In this document: piece after piece, positions 7,811 through 16,859 of the stretch
Layout: the number at the start of each line of letters is the position of its first letter
Position numbering within the stretch: the stretch's first letter is position 1
Source of the DNA: a bacterium
GTDB lineage: Bacteria > Zhuqueibacterota > QNDG01 > JAGLOF01
Length of the DNA: 52,755 nucleotides
Assembly: GCA_016934955.1 (NCBI GenBank)
Contig: JAFGRY010000024.1
Location: 1 to 52,755, forward strand
Reading direction: 5' to 3'
Made by a program: the position numbers and the translations under genes
Notes under the pieces: generated by a model
What the model was told of the DNA's origin: nothing
The model's database searches: none
Seen by the model: only the letters and a program-made list of their open reading frames with translations

Positions 7811-10015
7811 CTATTTCGCCTGCCAGAGATAACTGGCTTTAAAGAACACGCCCCGGTGCATTTCGATCAGCCGTCCGCTGCCGGGCATCCAGGCATGATC
7901 ATCCCAGGTTCGCTGCTCATAGAGCGATCCGTATCCGAGGTGCACAACCGTCCCGGGTATGAATGTGAAAGAGGCGAGAAAGTCGGTGAGGAGCCTTCGG
8001 TCATAACTGTTGTACTGAAGAATCGCCCTGACGAAAAAGTACCGGTTGAATTGATAGGTAGTGCGGGTGTTGATAATATTGAGATTATAGATATAGGCAT
8101 CGTCGGCGGACCGGTAGAATGTTTCCGAATACCCGAATACCGACTGACTGAATTTTTCTCCCGGCTGCAGGGTAAACCCGAATGATCCGTTGTAGATATA
8201 GCCTGCATAGGAGGGGTTCCCGTAATAAAAAATGCGGCCTCCCCGGGCAGTAGAGGCTTCGACGCGCAGCCATTTGTTCAGCTGGACCGATCCGGACATG
8301 AGGGCGCTGTTTTTCCGATACATACGCCCCTGCCAGAATTCTTCAGTGTAATCCGTTTCGAGATGAAGGCTGCCCTGCCTGGTAAAGCTGAAATTGATCC
8401 CTGCGTAGGCGTAGCTGTCCTGCTTTCGCGTGACCAGGTCGAATGTGCGGGAATACACGAGTTCCGGGCTGATACTTCTCAGCCAGTACGTTTTTTCGGG
8501 ATCGGGGAACAGGTTGTATCCGATATAGGCCCAGCCGCCATCGATGCCGCTGCGCTGCATGAATGCCGAAGCCATGGCAAAATGCGGATCGTAATGCTCA
8601 TAGGATACGGCCGTGCCGAAGGTCCGCGTCTGGTATGAGTATGCAGCGTTCAGGCCGGTCCCCTGCAGAGTCCGGCCACCGGTGTTCGTGCTGCTGTGAA
8701 GAAGAGAAAATGCCGTCTGGTGATTGCGGCCGAACCGGATCTGGGCATCGCCGCCCGTAACATGGTTGCCCGTCCCGGCGAATTCCCGGCCGCTGTAGAG
8801 CGCGCCGATGTAGTTGTCGCCGCCGAGACTGAATTTCCCCCGGGCTATCATGTACAGTGAGCGTTTTCCTTCATCGGGATTTTGCCCGTCGTTCCACGCA
8901 TATCCGGGAAATTCGTCGCCTGCCGAAAGCACTCCGAACGATGTTTTCCCAGATGTCCCCGTCAATTTTCCGGCCCACAGGGGATCGACAATCTGGCGGG
9001 TGTGTACGGCTGTCAGCATATTGCCGTGGCCGATAATGGAGAAGTCGAATATGTCGGTGCCTTCCATGAAAAACGGCCGCTTCTCGCTGTAGAATACCGG
9101 ATATCGCCTGTTCGTTTCGGCCTGGAAAGCGTCACTCTCGACCTGGCTGAAATCCGGATTGTAGGTGGCTTCAGCGGTGACCGCGGAGGTGAGGCCGTAC
9201 TTGAGACCAATTCCGAAATCACCGCGGGTATTGTACCTGCTCCACGCTGCTTTGCTGATCCGGTCCGCCTGTCCGCCGCAGGTGATGCTCGGGAGAATTT
9301 CCAGCAGAATGGGTGGTTCGAGGTTGTGAAACAGCGCTCTGGCGTGGGTGTTGAAGATGCCCTGTCCGGCAGGAATCTCAGGCCAGGATCCGCTGGTGCC
9401 GAGGCGGCTTATCCTCCGCCAGAACAGGATTCCCATCTCAACGGTTTCGCCGCTTTTAAACCTGATGCTTCTCAGCGGCAGGCGCAGTTCCACGTCGTAT
9501 CCGTCCCCATGCACGCGGCCTGCGCTTTCCCAGACAAAATCGGGTGAGACGTCTTCTCCGCTCACCGCGGAGGTGAGTATGTCACCCTGAATTCCGTTGG
9601 GATTTACAAACAGGTCATATGAGCTCTGGCTGTTGCCCAGTGCATCCAGGGAAAGCCCGACCCAGTCGTCGGAAAACATGTTATCGCGGCTGGTAACGGA
9701 TGTTTTGATTTTTTCGGGCTCGGTATCGTAACAGCGAAAAGCGATATAGATACAATCCCGGTCATAGGCGATCCAGACATGTGTCTTCTGGGGCAGCGTC
9801 TCTCCGCGGGTGGGATTATAGGTAATGAAGGGAGCGTCGATGAGAGGTGCTCCCCATTCCGCCGGGTCGATGCTGCCGTCTATTACCGGAGCCGTCTGTA
9901 ACGGCAGGGGAGTAACGGTAACTCCATCAATGATCATGCCGGTCAGGGCGGCACCTCTGAGCAGCAGAAAGACAGAGAGTGCAGGCAGGAGTGAATAGCG
10001 GGTGTTTTGCATCAT
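7811..10015 (-). CDS. DUF5916 outer-membrane protein with CBM9-like N-terminus
   Basis: The product is a 734-residue exported protein. After a signal peptide (about 1-28) comes a family 9 carbohydrate-binding-like domain: APVIDGSIDPAEWGAP, WIAYDRDCIYIAFRCYD, and FSDDWVGLSLDALG, ending near residue 230. The remainder (about 240-734) is a DUF5916 beta-barrel region with aromatic-rich strands and the motif VFYSEKRPFFMEGTDIFDF. Such proteins are common in FCB bacteria beside peptidase or polysaccharide genes; their role at the outer membrane is not established. GAGGA precedes the start. The gene diverges from glutamine synthetase. Confidence 0.85.
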   Translation of the reverse strand: MMQNTRYSLLPALSVFLLLRGAALTGMIIDGVTVTPLPLQTAPVIDGSIDPAEWGAPLIDAPFITYNPTRGETLPQKTHVWIAYDRDCIYIAFRCYDTEPEKIKTSVTSRDNMFSDDWVGLSLDALGNSQSSYDLFVNPNGIQGDILTSAVSGEDVSPDFVWESAGRVHGDGYDVELRLPLRSIRFKSGETVEMGILFWRRISRLGTSGSWPEIPAGQGIFNTHARALFHNLEPPILLEILPSITCGGQADRISKAAWSRYNTRGDFGIGLKYGLTSAVTAEATYNPDFSQVESDAFQAETNRRYPVFYSEKRPFFMEGTDIFDFSIIGHGNMLTAVHTRQIVDPLWAGKLTGTSGKTSFGVLSAGDEFPGYAWNDGQNPDEGKRSLYMIARGKFSLGGDNYIGALYSGREFAGTGNHVTGGDAQIRFGRNHQTAFSLLHSSTNTGGRTLQGTGLNAAYSYQTRTFGTAVSYEHYDPHFAMASAFMQRSGIDGGWAYIGYNLFPDPEKTYWLRSISPELVYSRTFDLVTRKQDSYAYAGINFSFTRQGSLHLETDYTEEFWQGRMYRKNSALMSGSVQLNKWLRVEASTARGGRIFYYGNPSYAGYIYNGSFGFTLQPGEKFSQSVFGYSETFYRSADDAYIYNLNIINTRTTYQFNRYFFVRAILQYNSYDRRLLTDFLASFTFIPGTVVHLGYGSLYEQRTWDDHAWMPGSGRLIEMHRGVFFKASYLWQAK

Positions 10016-10132
10016 GGCGGCATCCTCGGATTTTTTTTACACTATACCGGTATACGGAGATCGGTTGCCTGGCGTTGCCTGAAATAGGCGGGTTTTTTTA
10101 GGGTTCAAAACCGGTTGCCGCAGTTAAATTGT

Positions 10133-10160
10133 TTGACTTTGACTATATTTTTTATATATT
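10133..10160 (+). promoter_or_regulatory. Promoter for glnA-slyD
   Basis: TTGACT at 10133-10138 and TATATT at 10155-10160 are separated by 16 bases, about 70 bases before the glutamine synthetase start. The surroundings are AT-rich. The match to the housekeeping consensus is good; no operator was recognised. Confidence 0.6.
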
Positions 10161-10229
10161 TATGTTCCCGCGGCCGGTGCAGGTGTAACCGGTCCGGAGT
10201 CAGAATCATTTCTCAGAGGAGGTTCAGGA

Positions 10230-11765
10230 ATGAATACATTTGCCCTGGCAAATCCGCTATCGAAGATTCTCGATAAACCCAAAGAGTCCTTTACCCGCAC
10301 TGATCTGATCAAACTGATTGTCGACAAGCAAATCGAGCGCATTACGTTCCATTACACGGCACTCGACGGCAAGCTCAAGGAATTGAAGATCCCAGTGGCA
10401 AACGTGAATCAGGCTGAAAAAATTCTCGCAAACGGAGAACGGGTTGACGGGTCTTCACTCTTCAGGGGCATGGTAGACGCCTCGTTATCGGACCTGTACG
10501 TCGTACCGGTGTATAAAAGTGCGTTTTTCAATCCCTTTGATCCCGGCAGTCTCGATTTCATCTGCCGGTACATGACAAAAGACGGGGATCTGGCTCCCTT
10601 CACATTGGACAACATCCTCGGAAACGCGTACGGGAACTTCAAAAAGAAAACGGGGCTGGAACTGTACGCCCTGGGTGAGCTCGAATTTTTCCTGTTGAGT
10701 GACCGGGCCTCCCATCTTTACCCGGCGGTACCGCAGCGAGGGTATCATTCCGCGGCTCCTTTTTCCAAGACGGGCCTGATGATCAATGAGATCATCCGTT
10801 ATATTACACAGATGTCGGGTGCGGTGAAATACGCGCACAGTGAAGTGGGGTATATTGAAAAGGTCCGGAGCGACATCGAGGAGATCAAGGGAAAACGAGC
10901 CGAACAGCTGGAGGTCGAGTTCCTGCCTACCCCCATCGATGAGATGGGCGATCACCTGGTACTCGCCCGCTGGCTCATCCGCAATATAAGTTACCGCAGC
11001 GGATGCGTGGCCACGTTCGTTCCCAAGCTCGAGGAGGGCATCGCGGGAAACGGGTATCACGTGCACATGGAGCTGCGCAGAGACGGCAAGAACTGCATGA
11101 CCAATGATGACGGCAGTCTCTCGGATGACGCCAGAAAACTGATCGGGGGGATCTGTCACTATGCTGACACCCTGATGGCATTCGGTAACACCGCATCTTC
11201 CGCCTATATGCGGCTGGTGCCGAACCAGGAAGCGCCGACCAAGATCTGCTGGAGTGACCTCAATCGCAGCGCCATGATACGAGTGCCTCTGGGGTGGAAG
11301 AAAAACCTTGAGCTGGCAAAAGCGATCAATCCGCAGCAAACGGAACCCTGTGACCGCGATGAAACGCTGCAGACAGTGGAGCTGCGAACCCCTGACGGAA
11401 GCGCCATCACCCACCTTCTGCTTGCCGGTCTTACCATGGCAGCCGAATGGGGATTGACCCACAAAGAGTCCCTTGCCCTGGCTGACAAGCTGTATGTAAA
11501 GGGCAATATTTTTCAGAATAAAAAATTGTTGAAAACACTGACATCGCTGCCGGGGAGCTGTGTCGCCTCCGCCAGACTGCTCGAAAAAAAGCGCGATCTG
11601 TACGAACGCGACAATGTGTTCCCCCAGGGAGCCATCAATTATGTGATCGATCTGCTGAGAGCGGAAGATGACGAGCATATGAATGCAACGCTCATGGATC
11701 TGCCCGCTGATGACCGGCTTCATGAAACGAGAAAGATCATGCACAAGCATCTGCATCGGCATTGA
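10230..11765 (+). CDS. glnA: Glutamine synthetase family protein
   Basis: The product has 511 residues and would form glutamine from glutamate, ammonia and ATP in the cytoplasm. The N-terminal beta-grasp domain ends in GERVDGSSLFRG (about 69-80). Metal and glutamate ligands follow in ALGELEFF (147-154) and EQLEVEF (225-231), the loop GNGYHVH (273-279), and the ATP/substrate arginines in LNRSAMIRVP and VELRTPDG. The usual GxGMHVH is Tyr-substituted in the middle, and no Tyr-adenylylation site was recognised at the C-terminus. At 511 residues it is longer than classical GS-I-alpha, so it belongs to a divergent GlnA group. A gamma-glutamyl-polyamine or -amine synthetase role cannot be excluded. 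AGAGGAGG precedes the start. Confidence 0.85.
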   Translation: MNTFALANPLSKILDKPKESFTRTDLIKLIVDKQIERITFHYTALDGKLKELKIPVANVNQAEKILANGERVDGSSLFRGMVDASLSDLYVVPVYKSAFFNPFDPGSLDFICRYMTKDGDLAPFTLDNILGNAYGNFKKKTGLELYALGELEFFLLSDRASHLYPAVPQRGYHSAAPFSKTGLMINEIIRYITQMSGAVKYAHSEVGYIEKVRSDIEEIKGKRAEQLEVEFLPTPIDEMGDHLVLARWLIRNISYRSGCVATFVPKLEEGIAGNGYHVHMELRRDGKNCMTNDDGSLSDDARKLIGGICHYADTLMAFGNTASSAYMRLVPNQEAPTKICWSDLNRSAMIRVPLGWKKNLELAKAINPQQTEPCDRDETLQTVELRTPDGSAITHLLLAGLTMAAEWGLTHKESLALADKLYVKGNIFQNKKLLKTLTSLPGSCVASARLLEKKRDLYERDNVFPQGAINYVIDLLRAEDDEHMNATLMDLPADDRLHETRKIMHKHLHRH

Positions 11766-11782
11766 GACCGGGGAACAGGGTG

Positions 11783-12214
11783 ATGAAACACGCTGAAGAC
11801 GGCGACAGGGTCAGGGTGCATTACACCGGGACCCTGGAAGACGGCACTCAATTCGACAGTTCGCGGGGAAGAAAGCCGCTGGAGTTCGTTCTGGGAGAGG
11901 GAAGCATGATCGCCGGATTTGAACGGGCCGTGCGCGGGATGGCCGAAACAGAGCGGCGTACGGTTCTCATCACCGCGGAGGAAGCCTATGGCCCGCATCG
12001 GGATGAAATGATCATGGATATTGAGAGGGATCAGTTTCCGGTGGATGTTCCCCTGGAGCTGGGGCAGCATTTTCGATTCGATGGCAATGACGGCTCACTG
12101 CAGATAATGCGGGTCGTGGCCCTGGACGAACGGACGGTGACGCTCGACGGGAATCATCCGCTCGCCGGGGAAAATCTGCAGTTCGATATTGAACTGATTG
12201 AGATCGCCCGGTGA
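11783..12214 (+). CDS. slyD: SlyD-type FKBP peptidyl-prolyl isomerase
   Basis: The product has 143 residues and opens directly with the FKBP domain: RVRVHYTGTLEDGTQFDSS, then PLEFVLGEGSMIAGFERAV. The insert-in-flap chaperone domain follows (about 60-120) with AEEAYGPHRDEMIMDI and the closing strand LQFDIELIEI. It lacks the His/Cys-rich metal-binding tail of enterobacterial SlyD, as is common outside Proteobacteria. It is a cytoplasmic folding helper. ATG 11783 lies 15 bases past the glnA stop with GGGAACAGGG before it, and the two share a terminator. Confidence 0.88.
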   Translation: MKHAEDGDRVRVHYTGTLEDGTQFDSSRGRKPLEFVLGEGSMIAGFERAVRGMAETERRTVLITAEEAYGPHRDEMIMDIERDQFPVDVPLELGQHFRFDGNDGSLQIMRVVALDERTVTLDGNHPLAGENLQFDIELIEIAR

Positions 12215-12296
12215 ATGCGGCAATCGGGCAGGTGACATAAAGAGGGCGCATCCGGATACCGGTGTGCCGCACACAACTGTTTCCCGAATACAGTGA

Positions 12297-12339
12297 AAAG
12301 GGCCGTCCACAATTGACCATGAGGACAGCCCTTTTTTTT
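12297..12339 (+). terminator. Rho-independent terminator of glnA-slyD
   Basis: A stem AAAGGGC/GCCCTTT with an inner GTCC/GGAC extension and one mismatch is followed by a run of eight T residues (12332-12339). It can also serve the convergent cdd gene. Confidence 0.8.
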
Positions 12340-12349
12340 GAGCGTATGA

Positions 12350-12733
12350 TCAGGTTTTTTTAAAGGCGAGCGGCAGCAGTTCCTGAAGATTCCGCTCTGA
12401 GCGGACCCCGCCGCTGCCGGCCATGATAACCGTCATCGTAGGGTTGAATTCGGCCATAACCTGGAGACAGGCGCCGCAGGGGACTACCGGTTCCGCTGTG
12501 TCAGCGACAACCGCCAGGGCCGTGATGGTTCTGGCTCCGGCGGCGATCGCTTGAAAGAGCGCATTTCGTTCAGCACAGACGGTGAGGCCGTAGGAGGCGT
12601 TTTCGACATTGCATCCCCGGTAGCACGAGCCGTCTTCCGCGAGCACCGCCGCTCCGACTGAAAATCCCGAATAGGGGGCATAGGCGTTTTGCCGCGCTTC
12701 TTCCGCTTCCTTTATCAACCGTTCACTGTTCAT
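12350..12733 (-). CDS. cdd: Cytidine deaminase
   Basis: The product has 127 residues, the size of the homotetrameric zinc enzyme that deaminates cytidine and deoxycytidine to uridine and deoxyuridine for pyrimidine salvage. The substrate-binding segment is NVENASYG (42-49). The zinc/catalytic signature is C53-A-E55 followed by P85-C-G-A-C89, giving three Cys zinc ligands and the proton-shuttling Glu55. The start is preceded by GGAACGG. The gene lies 73 bases behind ssb and is probably cotranscribed with it. Confidence 0.93.
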   Translation of the reverse strand: MNSERLIKEAEEARQNAYAPYSGFSVGAAVLAEDGSCYRGCNVENASYGLTVCAERNALFQAIAAGARTITALAVVADTAEPVVPCGACLQVMAEFNPTMTVIMAGSGGVRSERNLQELLPLAFKKT

Positions 12734-12806
12734 ATATTGGACCGTTCCGCACGTGTATCACCACTGCCTTCAGAGCCGGCGGGGTGCCGGGGGCAGCACG
12801 CGTCGC

Positions 12807-13244
12807 TTAAAATGGCAGGTCTGTCTCTTCAGCGGCGCCGGGTCCCTCTTCCGGCGGAGGGGGAGGAGACGAATAGCCCTGGCCATTCCCGTCCGACTGC
12901 CCTTTGGTGCCGAGCATTTCCATGTCAGTGGCAACGACTTCCGTGATATATTTTTTTACGCCGTTCGCATCATCGTATGATCTGGTCTGCAGCCGCCCTT
13001 CAATGTAGACCGGGCTGCCTTTTTTAAGCCATTCCCCGATGATCTCCGCGAGTTTGCCCCAGGCGACGACCCGGTGCCAGTCGGTTTTTTCCTGTTTGTT
13101 GCCGTCCTGGTCTTTCCAGTAGTAGTTCGTAGCCAGACTGAAATTCACGTTGGCTCGGCCGCTGGTTGTATAGCGAATTTCAGGATCCGCTCCAAGTCTG
13201 CCGATCAGTATGACCTTGTTCACTGTTCCTCTTCCGTTTGACAT
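12807..13244 (-). CDS. ssb: Single-stranded DNA-binding protein
   Basis: The product has 145 residues. The OB fold spans about residues 7-112, with NKVILIGRLGADPEIRYT at its start and WHRVVAWGKLAEI in the middle. A short Pro/Gly-rich linker leads to the acidic tip ending ETDLPF, the contact site for replication and repair partners. It coats single-stranded DNA as a tetramer. CGGAGG precedes the start. Confidence 0.95.
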   Translation of the reverse strand: MSNGRGTVNKVILIGRLGADPEIRYTTSGRANVNFSLATNYYWKDQDGNKQEKTDWHRVVAWGKLAEIIGEWLKKGSPVYIEGRLQTRSYDDANGVKKYITEVVATDMEMLGTKGQSDGNGQGYSSPPPPPEEGPGAAEETDLPF

Positions 13245-13283
13245 GAATGCCTCCGTTTATTGTACGTGTAACGTCTACAATGC

Positions 13284-13311
13284 AATATACAATGCTCAGC
13301 GTCTGATGCAA
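13284..13311 (-). promoter_or_regulatory. Promoter for ssb-cdd
   Basis: On the minus strand TTGCAT (13306-13311) and TATATT (13284-13289) are 16 bases apart, about 40 bases before the ssb start. This assignment rests on consensus match and position only. Confidence 0.4.
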
Positions 13312-13341
13312 GCGGATTTGGTTTACATATCCCGAGCTCCA

Positions 13342-14214
13342 TCAGATAAAGTTGTAGCTGAGCCCCAGGGATGTCGTTTCCTGGAACTGCAGCTTGTCGA
13401 TCAGATCCTTGTCGTATTTGAGCAGTATGTTCAGGGTGACGACAATGTGGGAATTGACCTTGGCGGTGAAAAGAGTGTCCCAGTCCATGTCGATCACATC
13501 CAGGTGCTCGAAAGAGGAAAACATGTACAGTTTTGAACGGAGAACCAGGCTGGAGCTCAATTCCGCGTTGACGAGATCCGTTTTGGAGTCTATCCCGCTT
13601 TCGATTTTGATTTTTTCAACTTTTTCCGTTTTGGGATCATCGCTGTAGGCGTTGAAATCCCTGGTAACTGTCTGTTTCAGGGCGATCCCGAGCCTGCTGC
13701 TGAACCTGGCGCCGATTTTCATCATGCCTCCCAGGGACTGGGTGATGTACGCAGGATCGAAGAAGTTCGATTTCTGTACCGGCGGTTCTTTCTTGTAATC
13801 GTACCCTTTGCTGAACTGGGTGAGCAGGCCGACGCCGAACTCGGGATTGATGTATTTGTTCGTCTTGCAGGCAATCGCCGCATCCAGATCGATCTGGTCA
13901 GCGGCGTTTCGCACCGATTCATCTTCCTGTTTTGTCTGGCCGAACACCAGAAGAGCGCTGAACACATAGTGCCATTTCTTCAGAGTGCGGCTCGCATCAC
14001 CGGTGAGGCGCGTATTCCAGGTGATCGAGTTTTGTCCGCCCTTGGCCCAGTTGGAATACCCCGTCTGGGCCAGGGTTATGGTGCCGTTCAGACGCCGTTT
14101 CCACGGCTGTGAAGCTGCGGCTGAGCTGTCGGTCGCGGTCGAGTCCCGAAAAGAGGCATGAAGCAGGGTCGCAGAGATACAGGTCATCAGTATCGGCAGG
14201 AGAAGATGTTTCAT
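13342..14214 (-). CDS. DUF3078 outer-membrane protein
   Basis: The product has 290 residues with a signal peptide (about 1-20). The mature protein has the DUF3078 pattern: WKRRLNGTITLAQTGYSNWAKGG with the conserved Asn-Trp, followed by repeated amphipathic strands and a terminal strand ending LGLSYNFI with C-terminal aromatic/aliphatic residues, typical of a barrel inserted by BamA. The function of this FCB-associated family is unknown. Its ATG directly follows the glyS stop (TGA-ATG), implying translational coupling to the housekeeping operon. Confidence 0.8.
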   Translation of the reverse strand: MKHLLLPILMTCISATLLHASFRDSTATDSSAAASQPWKRRLNGTITLAQTGYSNWAKGGQNSITWNTRLTGDASRTLKKWHYVFSALLVFGQTKQEDESVRNAADQIDLDAAIACKTNKYINPEFGVGLLTQFSKGYDYKKEPPVQKSNFFDPAYITQSLGGMMKIGARFSSRLGIALKQTVTRDFNAYSDDPKTEKVEKIKIESGIDSKTDLVNAELSSSLVLRSKLYMFSSFEHLDVIDMDWDTLFTAKVNSHIVVTLNILLKYDKDLIDKLQFQETTSLGLSYNFI

Positions 14215-15543
14215 TCACTGGCTCCGGTTCTGAATTCTTCGCATAATTTCCTGTTTAATGCCCTTCATGGGAAAACGTTCCTGTTCCATGGTGTCCCTGT
14301 CGCGAATGGTTACCGTCTCATCCTCGAGAGTCTGGGAGTCGACGGTTATGCAGTAAGGCGTGCCCGCTTCGTCCTGTCTCCGGTAGCGGCGTCCCACCGC
14401 CCCGCCGGCATCGTAGAAGACGAGCAGGTCTTTTTTCAGATCTTCCGTGATCTTGAGGGCGATCTCGGGCATCCCGTCCTTTTTCACCAGCGGGAAGACC
14501 GCGGCTTTCACCGGCGCCACCGCCGGAGAGAGGTGGAGCACGGTACGCATTTCGCTGTCCAGCTGCTGCTCCTCATAGGCATCGACAAGGCAGGTGAGCA
14601 CGGTTCTGTCGACACCGGCTGATGTTTCGACGATATAGGGAAGGAACCGTTCCCGGGTAGCCTCTTCGAAATAGGTGAGATCCTTTCCTGAATACTCCTG
14701 ATGGCGCGAGAGGTCGAAATCGGTGCGGTTGTGAACACCTTCCAGTTCCTTCCAGCCGATGGGATAATTGTATTCGATGTCAAAGGCCGCTTTTGCGTAG
14801 TGGGCAAGTTCATCCTTGCCGTGCTCATGGAACCGCAGGTTGTCCGCCTTGATACCGAGAGCCGTGTACCATGCCTTGCGCCTCTCCTTCCACATTTCAA
14901 AGGCTTCCAGGTCATCTCCGGGTTTGACAAAATACTGCATCTCCATCTGCTCGAACTCCCGGGTGCGGAAGATGAAGTTCCCGGGAGTGATCTCGTTTCT
15001 GAAGGCCTTGCCGATCTGGGCGATGCCGAACGGGATCTTCTGCCGGGATGAATCGAGCACATTCCGATAGTTAACATAAATGCCCTGCGCGGTTTCCGGC
15101 CTCAGGTACACTTCCGAGCCCTTTTCCTCGACCGGTCCCATGCTGGTCTTGAACATGAGATTGAACTGGCGCGCATCGGTGAGCGCGTTTTTGTTGCCGC
15201 ACTTCGGGCACTGTTTCACTTGCAGCTTTTCAGGATCGATCTCGTCTTCCCGGAACCGCTGTTTGCAGACCTTGCAGTCCACCAATGGATCTGAAAATCC
15301 GGCGACATGGCCGGATGCCTCCCAGACCCTGGGGTGCATGAGAATGGCGGCATCGAGTCCGACCACATTTTCATGGGCGTAGACCATGGATCGCCACCAG
15401 AACGATTTGACGTTGTTTTTCAATTCGACACCCAGTGGACCGTAGTCGTAGCAGGCGTTGATGCCGCCGTAGATGTCGCTGGATTGAAATATGAATCCCC
15501 GTCGCTTGCAGAGGGATACGATTTTTTCCATTGTTACCGCCAA
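14215..15543 (-). CDS. glyS: Glycyl-tRNA synthetase (dimeric class II type)
   Basis: The product has 442 residues and charges tRNA-Gly. Class II motifs are visible: motif 1 around GPLGVELKNNVKSFWW, motif 2 in QIGKAFRNEITP with the RTREFEQMEMQYF element, and motif 3 near TSAGVDRTVLTCL. An inserted zinc-ribbon-like segment CKVCKQRF...CPKCGNK lies at about 100-125. The C-terminal anticodon-binding domain starts near PVKAAVFPLVKKDG. The start is a TTG at 15541-15543, chosen because AAGGAGG (complement of 15549-15555) lies 5 bases upstream. ATG 15531 is 17 bases from that site and the earlier TTG at 15573 overlaps tlpA. Confidence 0.93.
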   Translation of the reverse strand: MAVTMEKIVSLCKRRGFIFQSSDIYGGINACYDYGPLGVELKNNVKSFWWRSMVYAHENVVGLDAAILMHPRVWEASGHVAGFSDPLVDCKVCKQRFREDEIDPEKLQVKQCPKCGNKNALTDARQFNLMFKTSMGPVEEKGSEVYLRPETAQGIYVNYRNVLDSSRQKIPFGIAQIGKAFRNEITPGNFIFRTREFEQMEMQYFVKPGDDLEAFEMWKERRKAWYTALGIKADNLRFHEHGKDELAHYAKAAFDIEYNYPIGWKELEGVHNRTDFDLSRHQEYSGKDLTYFEEATRERFLPYIVETSAGVDRTVLTCLVDAYEEQQLDSEMRTVLHLSPAVAPVKAAVFPLVKKDGMPEIALKITEDLKKDLLVFYDAGGAVGRRYRRQDEAGTPYCITVDSQTLEDETVTIRDRDTMEQERFPMKGIKQEIMRRIQNRSQ

Positions 15544-15553
15544 GAGTGCCTCC

Positions 15554-16066
15554 TTAAAGGGTTTCTTTGACAAGCGTTATCAATTTCGCGAATTCCTCTT
15601 CCGTGTATCCCTGTCCCTGGAAGATAATGGTGCCGTCCATGCCCACCAGGATATTTCTCGGTATGGTCTGGGTGGCGAATTTGGCGAAGATGGTACGCTC
15701 GGGATCGGGGGCCATGGGAAATGAGAGCTTCCATTCCTTTTTAAACTCCCGCACTTTTTCCATTGTCTCTTCTCTGCCGATGGAAACGAGATAAAAGTGT
15801 TCCTTTTTCAGCGCCTGCCACTCTTTCTCAAGCTGGGGCATCTCTTTTTTGCAGGGGGGGCACCAGGTCGCGAAAAAATTGATAAGCACCACTTTCCCCC
15901 GCAGATCCGTCATGGAAAGGGTGGCGCCGTCGTCGGTGGTAAAAGTAAATTCAGGCACTGTCTGCCCGACGCGTGTGATTGTCGTACTGTCGGGCTCGGC
16001 GGCGTGCAGTGCCGCCGTAACGATGATCATCAGGATCACGGCGGTCAGGGCGATACGTAGGTTCAT
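15554..16066 (-). CDS. TlpA/ResA-like thioredoxin-fold protein, exported
   Basis: The product has 170 residues with an N-terminal signal (about 1-22). The thioredoxin-fold active site is W-C69-P-P-C72, and a cis-Pro occurs in TQTIPRNILVG. Such periplasmic proteins reduce disulfides, often for cytochrome c maturation, or act as envelope thiol peroxidase relatives; no cytochrome gene is nearby to decide. AAGGAG precedes ATG 16066. The frame could extend to 16111 but that would run into recO and precede the signal. Confidence 0.85.
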   Translation of the reverse strand: MNLRIALTAVILMIIVTAALHAAEPDSTTITRVGQTVPEFTFTTDDGATLSMTDLRGKVVLINFFATWCPPCKKEMPQLEKEWQALKKEHFYLVSIGREETMEKVREFKKEWKLSFPMAPDPERTIFAKFATQTIPRNILVGMDGTIIFQGQGYTEEEFAKLITLVKETL

Positions 16067-16076
16067 CGGTTTCTCC

Positions 16077-16853
16077 TTACTCTCTTGCGGTTTTGCTGCG
16101 TTCATGTTCATAAAATACCTTCAGTGAGTTCAGCGGGCGCAGATAATCAAGATGTGTCTTGAAATAGAGATCGAACGCCCGGCGTATTTCCGCTGTCTGT
16201 ACGGGATCCGGTTCAATACTGCAGGCCTCGCTGATGGAACAGGTCTGCATCCAGAAAAGAATTTCCAGCGCTTCTCCTGAAATCACCGCTCCTCCGGCAC
16301 CGCCCGCACACTGCCCGCAGACAAGTCCGCCCCGTGAGGGGTGAAACATTCCCCCGCTGTCCCGGAGCGATGCGCCGCATTTCAGGCAGGCGCTCCAGTT
16401 GGGCCTGTACCCCAGCAGTTCGATAAAGTGATTCTGGAAGTACCAGAAAATTCCCTCGGAGAATTTTTCAGAACGGTCAAGACGCTCCAGCGTGGAGCAG
16501 AGCAGATCGTATACCTGCGGAAAGGGTTCCTCCCCTGCAACCGCTTTGTTGAGCAGTTCCAGCGTGGCCAGTCCGAGTGCTGTCTTTGCGATGTCGCCGA
16601 TGATGTGGTAATGGGGAGTGACCAGATCGGCTTTTGTCAGCAGCTGCAGATCCCTCGCCGGTTTATCATAATAGATCACCGCAATGCGGCTGAGCGGTTC
16701 AAGGCATCCCTTGAATTGACTCTTCGGGTTTCGCGCCCCTTTCGCAACGGCTTTGACCCGTCCGTGATCCTTTGTATAGAGCAGCAGTATTTTCGATGTT
16801 TCTCCGAGTTTCCATCCCTTGAGCACCACTGCTTCTGTTTTTATAATTGCCAT
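16077..16853 (-). CDS. recO: DNA repair protein RecO
   Basis: The product has 258 residues. The N-terminal OB fold includes EAVVLKGWKLGETSKILLLYT and the basic surface HGRVKAVAKGARNPKSQ. The central helical part carries the zinc-finger pair CLKCG and CGQC around residues 160-186. With RecR it loads RecA onto SSB-coated DNA. It begins six bases after the mgtE stop in the same operon. Confidence 0.92.
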   Translation of the reverse strand: MAIIKTEAVVLKGWKLGETSKILLLYTKDHGRVKAVAKGARNPKSQFKGCLEPLSRIAVIYYDKPARDLQLLTKADLVTPHYHIIGDIAKTALGLATLELLNKAVAGEEPFPQVYDLLCSTLERLDRSEKFSEGIFWYFQNHFIELLGYRPNWSACLKCGASLRDSGGMFHPSRGGLVCGQCAGGAGGAVISGEALEILFWMQTCSISEACSIEPDPVQTAEIRRAFDLYFKTHLDYLRPLNSLKVFYEHERSKTARE

Positions 16854-16859
16854 CTCACG

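Noticed and set aside
10485..11762. 425-codon open frame on the minus strand opposite glutamine synthetase
   Set aside because: Shadow of glnA; sequence is low in protein-like features and lacks a start signal.
15573..15573. Longer start for glyS at TTG 15573
   Set aside because: It would overlap tlpA by 20 bases, whereas AAGGAGG is placed for TTG 15543.
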